A stretch of DNA of 64,000 bases from an uncultured Geobacteraceae bacterium (lineage in GTDB: Bacteria > Desulfobacterota > Desulfuromonadia > Geobacterales > Pseudopelobacteraceae), in assembly GCA_903901875.1 (NCBI GenBank), contig CAIUSO010000151.1, forward strand, positions 38,987 to 102,986, read 5' to 3'. Made by a program: the position numbers and the translations under genes. The notes under the pieces were generated by a model that worked only from the letters and a program-made list of their open reading frames with translations, was not told where the DNA came from and made no database searches. Within the stretch, counting starts at the first letter, position 1, and each line of letters begins with the position of its first letter. Below, piece after piece: positions 35,987 to 43,794 of this stretch.

Positions 35987-38123
35987 TGTTCCCTCCTTGA
36001 TTGGTCGGATTTGGCCCGTTTTGGCTCAGTTTTTCCAACACGGCATCGCGGGGACCATCCATCACGAGCCCCCCCTGATTGAACACTATAATTCTTTGTA
36101 CGAGACCGAGTAACTTCGGTTTATGGGTTACCAGCACGAATGTATGTTCCGCCTTTACCTGTTGGGCCAGGGCGAAAATAACCCGTTGCTCGTAACTATC
36201 GTCAAGGGAAGCGGTTGGTTCGTCGAACAGCCACAGATCGGGCTTTGAAAGGATCATCCGCGTGATGCCGATAAGCTGCTTCTGACCTCCCGAAACCCCG
36301 CCCCCCCCTTCCGCTATTTCCATATCCAGCCCCTTGGGATTACTATTCACTATGTTAATCAGCCCTGTCAGGTTACAGGCCGTCAACAGCTCTTCATCGG
36401 ACGCCCGCGGATTTCCAAGAAGCAGATTATAACGTAATGTCCCCCCGAAAAGATGAACATGCTGCGGAAGATACCCTATAGAATCACTGAGATGGGGGCG
36501 TGAAATCTGCTGAAGATCAAGTCCGTCCAACAGCACATGGCCGCTCTGAGGTTTGTAAAGCCCTGCCAGTAACTTGAGCATGGTACTTTTACCGCCGCCA
36601 ATGGGGCCAATGATGCCGATCTTTTCACCACGTTCGATGACAAGTCTTTTCACCGACAGTGCTTCCCTCCGGCCTCGATAGGAAAACTGGATATCTTCAA
36701 GCAGATAACTCCCTTGAAACGTCACTGAATGTATGGGACGATCAACATCATGGTTGTCCAACTCCAACTTGAACACTTTCTCAAGTTCGTCCAGAGACGC
36801 TTTGGCGTGCCCCCATTGGACGATAAGACCGGGCAGCATCCCAACCGGTGCTAAAACCCGACCGGACAAAATGGAACAGGCGATGATCCCCCCCGTAGTC
36901 AAATCAGTGCTCGTGGACGCGATATAGGCACCGGCGCAGACCAGCATCACATAGGAGAGCTGTTGTACCATGGCAGAGAGGTAGGACGCGGTTTCGCTGC
37001 ACCGTTTCACCTTGTCAGAATCGTCAATGACCCTGCGACTCAACTGATCCCAGCGGCTCAGGAGCTGCCACCCCATACCGGAAGCTTTGAGGGACTCGGC
37101 ACCTTCCACAACTTCAACCAACAGTCCGACCTTTCTATTGGAACCAGCCACGCCGTTCTTCGTGTAGTGGGCAATTTTAGACTTAGACATAAAGCCTATC
37201 GCCATGGCCAACGCAAAAAACACCAGCACCACCGTTGCAATCTGTGACCCCGCAATAGATACGATTACAAAAAGAAAAAGGAGGGCAAACGGGGCATCGT
37301 TAAAGGCAAACATGGTGGCGGTTGTGGCAAAACTGCGTATCGTTTCGTAACTGCGAACCTGGGCTGCCAACGTCCCCACACTCCCCGGAAGCTGATCCAT
37401 ACGGATACTCAGGATGCGTCTGAATACCTTGTGAGAGAGCTCATGATCCATCTCCTTTATGCCGTCCTCTAAAATAAGACTGCGTGTTTTCCTGATTATC
37501 AATTCCAGCAATACCGCCATAAAAACCCCAACGGTCAGGGTTGTCAGCGTTTCAAGTCCATGGGTTGGAATAACCCGATCATAGATTTGCATTGAATAGA
37601 GTGAGGAGGCGAGGGCGAGGATATTGCATATGACGGAGGCACCGCTTGCCATCATGAAGACCCGTTTATGCTTGAGAATTTCATCGACAAACATGCGCCG
37701 CACTGAAACGTCACGGGTTGGATCCGCAATAGTCGGCAACTGCACATAGCGCCCATTGCCCGGAAAACCGTCCAGGTAGCTTGTGCCTTCCTTCCCTTCG
37801 ATGAGCCATTTCCCCTGATCGGTCAAAGCGCAGACAATCCGGCACCCCATGCCGGGAAGCAGTGCAATCATGGGAAGGGCACTCGGTACCGGCACCGGGT
37901 GCCACACGGGGGCACAGGATCCGAAAGCATCAAACAACCGGTCGATGACAACGCCGTCAATGTCATGGGCTTGGGAATCATCAATCCCATCGATTGACTT
38001 TTCCAGTTCAAAAACAATCTGCTTGGACAAGCGGGGCAAATCTACCTGCAATGAACTACAACGGTCAGCAAGCCATTTAATATCAATGGTCGTGACATTT
38101 CTCGTTTCGATAAGAGGTTCCAT
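35976..38123 (-). CDS. Type I secretion ABC transporter (LapB/RTX type)
   Basis: 715 residues: an N-terminal C39-like domain without catalytic Cys (about 1-140), six membrane helices (about 155-430), and a nucleotide-binding domain with Walker A GPIGGGKST, Q-loop YLPQH, signature VSGGQKQLI, Walker B LWLFDEPTASLD and H-loop THK. The inactive peptidase-like domain is typical of pumps for large RTX/adhesin substrates recognised by C-terminal signals, not of bacteriocin exporters with leader cleavage. The TolC gene ends 3 bases upstream. Confidence 0.95.
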   Translation of the reverse strand: MEPLIETRNVTTIDIKWLADRCSSLQVDLPRLSKQIVFELEKSIDGIDDSQAHDIDGVVIDRLFDAFGSCAPVWHPVPVPSALPMIALLPGMGCRIVCALTDQGKWLIEGKEGTSYLDGFPGNGRYVQLPTIADPTRDVSVRRMFVDEILKHKRVFMMASGASVICNILALASSLYSMQIYDRVIPTHGLETLTTLTVGVFMAVLLELIIRKTRSLILEDGIKEMDHELSHKVFRRILSIRMDQLPGSVGTLAAQVRSYETIRSFATTATMFAFNDAPFALLFLFVIVSIAGSQIATVVLVFFALAMAIGFMSKSKIAHYTKNGVAGSNRKVGLLVEVVEGAESLKASGMGWQLLSRWDQLSRRVIDDSDKVKRCSETASYLSAMVQQLSYVMLVCAGAYIASTSTDLTTGGIIACSILSGRVLAPVGMLPGLIVQWGHAKASLDELEKVFKLELDNHDVDRPIHSVTFQGSYLLEDIQFSYRGRREALSVKRLVIERGEKIGIIGPIGGGKSTMLKLLAGLYKPQSGHVLLDGLDLQQISRPHLSDSIGYLPQHVHLFGGTLRYNLLLGNPRASDEELLTACNLTGLINIVNSNPKGLDMEIAEGGGGVSGGQKQLIGITRMILSKPDLWLFDEPTASLDDSYEQRVIFALAQQVKAEHTFVLVTHKPKLLGLVQRIIVFNQGGLVMDGPRDAVLEKLSQNGPNPTNQGGNNGA

Positions 38124-38126
38124 AGG

Positions 38127-39500
38127 TCAGTTATTTTCCTTGTGAGACCATGATTGATTTCCTGCATACAATCGCAAACGGTACTCCGAAGCAACGAACA
38201 GCGACTCAGCATCGGCCATCTGTTGCTCGGTTTGAGTCAGTTCACGGAGCGCATTAAGTACATCGAGCCAACTTCGTTTTCCGGCAATAAACATCCGCTT
38301 ATATGACTCCAGCACGTCACGGGAAGACGATACAATATGGGTCGCAACTTTCAGTCGAACAAAGGAACTGACGCAATCATTATAGTCCGATGCTATCTGT
38401 GTCAGCAGATCTCTCCGGGCAACCTCAGAGATTTCCTTCTGCCCGGAAACCCTCTCCCGGACACTTTTAATGTCTGAATACGTCGAGAGCCCGGCACCAG
38501 GCGTATACGAAATATTCAGATAAACCCTGGCCGCCTCTTTCACCGGATCCTGGGTGAACAACCCGTTCTGATACTCTGCCTTAACGCTCAGTGACGGCCA
38601 GAGTGAGGACTTTTGCAATTCCAGCTGCTGCGTGGCCACGTCCACCTCCGCATCATACCGAAGCATCGTAGGATGTTTTTTCACAATACTGCGTAATTCG
38701 TCAGGATTGAATTTGGGGGGGAGTGAAGAGGTCCCGGTGGTAATATCAATATCATCGGCGTTAACCGGTTTCCCGACAAGCTGTCCTAGCTTTGCGAGGG
38801 ACGTTGATTTCATTGACTTCAAGATAGACAAATCGCTGACACCCTGACTTAATCGCGATTCAACCAGAGACAGATCGGCCTGGGCCGACACGCCATTCAG
38901 AACTCTGCGTTTAATCATCTCAACAAATTCTTCAAGTCGCCGATTGCCCTCAAGCTGTGCGGTAACCCTCAGCTGACTTTGCTTAAAAGCCTGATACACC
39001 GTAAGCACCTGGAGGGCCAGATTGTATTTCGCCTCGGCGACAGAAAGCTCGGCTGATCTGGCCTGTGACTTCGCTATGGCGAAGGTGGAAGTCAACCGTC
39101 CCCCGGTCCAGACAGGCTGCTGGATTCCAACAGTATACATCCGGTCATAGACACCGAGAGCAGGATCATTATTTCCCACCTGCTGAAGCTGTACATAGGG
39201 AGAGGGGAAGAACTGCCAATATGCCGAATCAATGGCCGATGTGGCACTGGCAGAAAAATAGCGCCGTGACATGATCTGGGGATTTTTAGCAACAGCTTCT
39301 TCAATCAGCGCGTCAAGGGTCCACGCCACCGGTTTGTCCAGTGTCGGTGACGGGGGAACACCCGCCGTCTGGTCAGTTTCAGACGTTATAAACGTCGTCT
39401 CCTGGTCGGAATGCGCGACTGACGGGACACCCCACCCCATCAGCATCACCACCAGCATAATCAACATTACTCCGGGTGCCTTTTCTGCTATACGTATCAA
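38127..39500 (-). CDS. TolC-family outer-membrane channel (type I secretion)
   Basis: 457 residues. Signal peptide (MLIMLVVMLMGWGVPSVAHS), then two OEP repeats with the long coiled-coil helices (AEAKYNLALQVLTVYQAFKQSQLRVTAQLEGNRRLEEFVEM; SEVARRDLLTQIASDYNDCVSSFVRLKVATHIVSSSRDVLESYKRMFIAGKRSWLDVLNALRELTQTEQQ). The RSWLDVLNALREL segment is typical of the LapE/AggA branch that works with LapB-type pumps. The protein completes a three-part type I system with the next two genes. Confidence 0.93.
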   Translation of the reverse strand: MIRIAEKAPGVMLIMLVVMLMGWGVPSVAHSDQETTFITSETDQTAGVPPSPTLDKPVAWTLDALIEEAVAKNPQIMSRRYFSASATSAIDSAYWQFFPSPYVQLQQVGNNDPALGVYDRMYTVGIQQPVWTGGRLTSTFAIAKSQARSAELSVAEAKYNLALQVLTVYQAFKQSQLRVTAQLEGNRRLEEFVEMIKRRVLNGVSAQADLSLVESRLSQGVSDLSILKSMKSTSLAKLGQLVGKPVNADDIDITTGTSSLPPKFNPDELRSIVKKHPTMLRYDAEVDVATQQLELQKSSLWPSLSVKAEYQNGLFTQDPVKEAARVYLNISYTPGAGLSTYSDIKSVRERVSGQKEISEVARRDLLTQIASDYNDCVSSFVRLKVATHIVSSSRDVLESYKRMFIAGKRSWLDVLNALRELTQTEQQMADAESLFVASEYRLRLYAGNQSWSHKENN

Positions 39501-39575
39501 AGAGAACCTCCGGTCACAGCATGAAACTTCACCATATATACGTCCCCACGCTCCTGAGCTCAGGAGACCTTTGCA

Positions 39576-41759
39576 TCAGCCGATTCGAAGCACGCGGGAC
39601 CGATCATCCTCGCAATAGGCTCGCCACATTTTGGCAAGCAGGCTCTCGAAATTCCGCACATACCGATCAATATCGCACAGTCGGGAATCTGCCATCCGCT
39701 CCCGGAAGCCCGACCGGTCTTGCCGTAACTCCACACGCTGGGAAGCAAGACGGACTGCCACGGCCACATATTCATCTTCGGACGAGGCAACCCACCCAGG
39801 CTGTCTCAATGAATTCATGAAACTTGCCCCCATGCGACCGACAAAATTATTTCCTTCCAGTGTCACCACCGGAATTCCCATCCAGAGTGCCTGGAGTGTC
39901 GTCGTACCGCCGTTATAGGGTGTCGGGTCAAGGGCAATATCCATATCTCCGTACTCCTGCATCATATCTGCAAGGCCGGTAGGCCCTCGCATAATCAGCC
40001 GTTCCGGCACGATGCCCCGCTCTAAAAACAGTGCGGCAAACCGGGCCCGGACAATTTCATCCCGGAGTGATGGGGCTTTGAGTAAAAGCCGTGAATCGGG
40101 TACCGCCCGGAGAATCCGGGCCCAGAGATTGATTGTTTGCGGTGAAATTTTCATAGCGTTATTGAATGAACCAAAAACAACCGGTTCCCCGTGGGGGCGT
40201 GGCGGCGGCAGGGGGTACTCATCCACCGATGCCCAGCAAAACACGCTATCCGGCATCAGGGCCAGTCCTTCACTGAACAGATGGGCCTGTTCTGGCGGGC
40301 TCACCACACCATCGCCGATCAGCCAGTCGATGGTGGCCAGACCAGTTGAATGGGGATATCCGAGAAAGGTAGCCTGTACCGGAGCTCCCCGCATCGCGAA
40401 TACACCCAAACGGTGTGAAGAGGTGTGCCCGGCCAGATCAACCAGAACGTCGACTTTATCGGCAATAATGCGACGCTGTAACGCCACATCATCCATATTT
40501 CCCGTCTCAATCCACTCGTCAGCACATTTCATGGCCTGACGGGTGTACCCATCGCACATGGTACCGGTATGATACACGTAGAATTCAAAATCAGCATGGG
40601 TGTGGCGCAGAAGAACCGGCAGCATAAATACGTTCACCGGATGCTGACGGTGCAGGTCACCGGTCACGTAACCAACGCGGATACGACGTTCCACCGAGCG
40701 GACGTTGGTAAAGAGGGTCTTCTGCTCCACGGCGGCAGTAATCGGAAGACATAAACTGCGATGCAGGTCAGCAACGTCCCCGGCCGTAAGATCATCCTGA
40801 TACAATGCCGTCATCGCAAGGCTGGATGCCAGTCGGGACAACGGATCTCCGCTGGAGTCATACGCTTTCTGCATAATCTCCAGATATTCTTTCGCGTCTC
40901 CCATCATTCCCCGCACCCGCGCATCCAGTAAAGGGACGTCCTCATTATCGGAGGCCAGCTCCATCAGGCGTCCCAGGCTCGTACGACAATCCGCCAGGCA
41001 ATATACATCGGCCTGAATTTTCGCCAGTTTCAGCAGCGTTGGCACGTCATCAGGCCGCCAGAGCAGGGCTTTATTGAGGAGCTCAATGGCTTCCTGCCAG
41101 TAATTATATTCATACACTCTCATCGCCAGGGTTCCTAAAAAATCAGGATTTTCCGATAACGATGCCCGGGCAAAAGCTTTCTCAGCGGCGACATCATTGC
41201 CCACTCGCACCAAGGCCTCTCCCAGATACATCATTGAGCCAAAGCGTATGGGCCGTATATCCAGCAAGCCGGAAAACGCGGCAATAGCTCCCTCCGCATC
41301 ACCCGCCTGAAGCCGCCAAAGCCCCATAAAATGTAATGACTCACCGACTATTGGCTCAAGGGAACATGCCCGCCGGAGCGACGGGGCAGCTTCAACCTTG
41401 TCTTCTCCCAGTTCCTGCAAGCGAGCCAGATACAACCACGTCAGCCAGTCACCGGGGTACTGTGTTACCTGCTTCAAAAACTGTCTGGTCAGCACTGCTC
41501 TCTCCGAAGGTTCTCCCCTCCCCAGCAGAAACGGCAGACTATCATCATTGTGCCACCCAACCAGATCAAGTGCCTCCACACGGGAACGGACACTCCCATC
41601 GAGCCGAACCGCTTGTCGAGCAGTGTAGCCAGCCTGCCACAGCAGTTTTCCTGCCCGGTAAACGTGGGCCAATTGCAACCAGACCGCAGGTTGGAGAGGC
41701 TTGGTGGCCAAAGTAAGCCACAGCGGCCCCGGATTATTCTGCCTTCCCCTTTTTGTCAC
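39576..41759 (-). CDS. TPR-containing O-GlcNAc transferase-like glycosyltransferase (GT41)
   Basis: 727 residues. The first about 330 are TPR-like repeats (GDAEGAIAAFSGLLDIRPIRFGSMMYLGEALVRVGN...), followed by the SPINDLY/OGT catalytic region: RIRVGYVTGDLHRQHPVNVFMLPVLLRH, DVLVDLAGHTSSHRLGVFAMRGAPVQATFLGYPHSTGL, FGSFNNAMKISPQTINLWARIL, MQEYGDMDIALDPTPYNGGTTTLQALWMGIPVVTLEG. These enzymes transfer GlcNAc or hexose to Ser/Thr (or Asn) of proteins. It starts with GTG, behind a GGGGG stretch. First gene of a co-directional unit with the type I secretion genes, so its substrate may be the secreted protein (inference). Confidence 0.92.
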   Translation of the reverse strand: MTKRGRQNNPGPLWLTLATKPLQPAVWLQLAHVYRAGKLLWQAGYTARQAVRLDGSVRSRVEALDLVGWHNDDSLPFLLGRGEPSERAVLTRQFLKQVTQYPGDWLTWLYLARLQELGEDKVEAAPSLRRACSLEPIVGESLHFMGLWRLQAGDAEGAIAAFSGLLDIRPIRFGSMMYLGEALVRVGNDVAAEKAFARASLSENPDFLGTLAMRVYEYNYWQEAIELLNKALLWRPDDVPTLLKLAKIQADVYCLADCRTSLGRLMELASDNEDVPLLDARVRGMMGDAKEYLEIMQKAYDSSGDPLSRLASSLAMTALYQDDLTAGDVADLHRSLCLPITAAVEQKTLFTNVRSVERRIRVGYVTGDLHRQHPVNVFMLPVLLRHTHADFEFYVYHTGTMCDGYTRQAMKCADEWIETGNMDDVALQRRIIADKVDVLVDLAGHTSSHRLGVFAMRGAPVQATFLGYPHSTGLATIDWLIGDGVVSPPEQAHLFSEGLALMPDSVFCWASVDEYPLPPPRPHGEPVVFGSFNNAMKISPQTINLWARILRAVPDSRLLLKAPSLRDEIVRARFAALFLERGIVPERLIMRGPTGLADMMQEYGDMDIALDPTPYNGGTTTLQALWMGIPVVTLEGNNFVGRMGASFMNSLRQPGWVASSEDEYVAVAVRLASQRVELRQDRSGFRERMADSRLCDIDRYVRNFESLLAKMWRAYCEDDRSRVLRIG

Positions 41760-41885
41760 ACACTGCCCCCGCCTGACTTAAGAAACACCCTCAAGTACAT
41801 TTATTTATCTCCAGTGTAATGTGACAAAGGTAAAAGTGCGGTTCAAACAAATATTCGTTAATTAATAATATACCAATAATATCAA

Positions 41886-41953
41886 TGTGATATATAAAAC
41901 TTATCACAAATCAACTGGCTATTATGACCACTGGTATAGTCATAATAACCAGT
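41886..41953. promoter_or_regulatory. Two palindromes in the divergent OGT/transporter intergenic region
   Basis: TGTGATA (41886-41892) and TATCACA (41902-41908) form a 7+7 inverted repeat. Directly after, ACTGGCTATTATGAC (41914-41928) and GTCATAATAACCAGT (41939-41953) form a 15-bp inverted repeat with one mismatch. The 347-base region separates the minus-strand secretion operon from the plus-strand transporter; it is AT-rich and holds no other gene. Operator function is inference; the second palindrome could also fold as an RNA hairpin. Confidence 0.45.
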
Positions 41954-42106
41954 GCGCCGTGAATAGGGAGGATCATCAGATTAACGGGCTGTTTTTTTAT
42001 ACATTTGGCTTACAAATCAAGCTTTACTGTACTGTTATCTTTCGCCATGTTAGACTGTGGGCATCACACGACCCATTCATGGGCATACTGCGGAGAAATT
42101 AACACT

Positions 42107-43663
42107 ATGCATACAAGTCCCCTGCTGATCGTCTGTCTTGCCATCGGGTGTGGTGCCCTGCTTGGACGTATCAGCATCAAAAAAGTTTCTCTTGGCGTTG
42201 CCGGCGTGTTATTTGCGGGCATCATGTGCGGTTTTCTTGAGCCAACCGTCAAGCCGCCTGATGCCTTGGCCACCTTTGGTCTTGCCCTGTTTGTCTATGC
42301 GATCGGGCTTTCTTCCAGCGACTTCCTGATAGACACCTGGTCCCATGGCGGGTGGCGCTACCTGCTGATCCCTCCAGCAGCACTTGGTGCAGCGTTCGGG
42401 GTTGATATTATTGTGTCCCGCATGCTCAACATTCCTGCGAGCACAGCGGCAGGTGTCTTTGCCGGGGCACTGACAAACACCCCTTCTTTGGCCGCTGCGA
42501 CAACCGCACTTGGCGCAATGGGTGCGGAAGCAACCCTGGGCTACGCCATGGCGTATCCGCTCGGTGTATTAATTCCGATTCTCATGCTCTCGCTCCCCTT
42601 CAGACATGAAACGCCCAATACGGGAGACAAACTCTCACGGGCAGTAATACTGGTAGGTAATCTCAGATCCCCCGGCGAATCGGTAACCGGCATTCTGGAG
42701 AGAAGTTCACTACCCATTCGTTTTGCCCGGTGCGTGCGAGGTACAGAACAGTTCGTCATTTCAGGTAATTCGGTTATTATGAATGGCGATATCGTCACCG
42801 TCATCGGATTGTCACCGGACATACAACGCGCCACGGAAGTTCTCGGTTCCGAATCTACCGACGAAATCCTCAACGACAGAAGTCAGCTTGATACACGGCG
42901 GATTTTCGTTTCAAATCCGCAGCTCTGCGGAAAAACACTCCGCCAGATTGGTGTATTCAGAAATTTCGAGGGTCTGGTAACAAGAGTGAGGCGGGGAGAC
43001 AGGGACTTTATTCCTACGGCCGACACCACCATACTGCCGGGGGACCGTTTGCGGATAATTGCACCGCGAGAGAATCTTGCCGCAATTTCCGAGTTTATCG
43101 GTGACTCCTACCAGGAAGCAAGCGAGTTCAATATCCTTACCTTTGGGCTGGGTCTTGCCATGGGAATCGGTCTTGGTACGGTGGATATCAATCTGCCGAT
43201 GGGGTTAGGAGCCTTTGAAATCGGACCGGTTGCCGGCTGCCTGATTGTGGCACTCGTGCTTGGTGCCCTCGGCAGAACAGGACCGCTGACCTGGTACCTC
43301 CCCTACGGGGCATCCATGTCCCTGCGTCAACTGGGGCTCGTCCTGTTTCTTGCCTGTGCCGGCATCAAGGCAGGTAGCCTGCTTTGTTCCGCACCGCTGG
43401 ATGGCCGTGCCGTCATTCTCGGAATCTGTATCACCACCGTCACCTGCCTGGTGTCTATCGTGCTGGCCCGTATAATCGCAGGCAAATCATGGCCCTTCAT
43501 CGGTGGCATACTCGCCGGTGTTCAGACACAACCGGCTGTTCTCGGCTTTGCTGCCGGGCGCTGCGGCAACGAACGGGTCGAGGCAGGGTACTCTGAGACC
43601 TACCCGTTAAGTATGCTACTTAAGATAGTTCTCGTTCAAATTTTTTTACTGTTTATGAGATGA
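42107..43663 (+). CDS. AspT/YidE-family (AAE) membrane transporter
   Basis: 518 residues. Two blocks of membrane helices (about 5-170 and 355-518) flank two soluble RCK_C/TrkA-C-like domains (VILVGNLRSPGESVTGILERSSLPIRFARCVRG...GDIVTVIG and RRIFVSNPQLCGKTLRQIGVFRNFEGLVTRVRRGDRDFIPTADTTILPGDRLRIIAP). The GAGGVFAGALTNTPSLAAA-like motif (AGVFAGALTNTPSLAAATTAL) and its late copy (IGGILAGVQTQPAVLGFA) are family signatures. Members exchange aspartate/alanine or export dicarboxylates; the substrate here is unknown. The ATG at 42107 follows GGAG by 11 bases. Confidence 0.9.
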   Translation: MHTSPLLIVCLAIGCGALLGRISIKKVSLGVAGVLFAGIMCGFLEPTVKPPDALATFGLALFVYAIGLSSSDFLIDTWSHGGWRYLLIPPAALGAAFGVDIIVSRMLNIPASTAAGVFAGALTNTPSLAAATTALGAMGAEATLGYAMAYPLGVLIPILMLSLPFRHETPNTGDKLSRAVILVGNLRSPGESVTGILERSSLPIRFARCVRGTEQFVISGNSVIMNGDIVTVIGLSPDIQRATEVLGSESTDEILNDRSQLDTRRIFVSNPQLCGKTLRQIGVFRNFEGLVTRVRRGDRDFIPTADTTILPGDRLRIIAPRENLAAISEFIGDSYQEASEFNILTFGLGLAMGIGLGTVDINLPMGLGAFEIGPVAGCLIVALVLGALGRTGPLTWYLPYGASMSLRQLGLVLFLACAGIKAGSLLCSAPLDGRAVILGICITTVTCLVSIVLARIIAGKSWPFIGGILAGVQTQPAVLGFAAGRCGNERVEAGYSETYPLSMLLKIVLVQIFLLFMR

Positions 43664-43794
43664 TATTTCCGGACACATGGTGTTAATATTTCGCTTCGGT
43701 TTTTTAATAAATCATGGTAAACAAACTCATTATTTTATGTTTATGAAACAATGTTTTTAACGACAGCTACTTAATTTCAGCGGGGAGACTCTCG

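Noticed and set aside
41886..41908. CRP site from the TGTGA...TCACA halves
   Set aside because: The halves are separated by 13 bases between TGTGA and TCACA instead of 6, so it does not fit CRP/FNR spacing; kept only as an unnamed palindrome.
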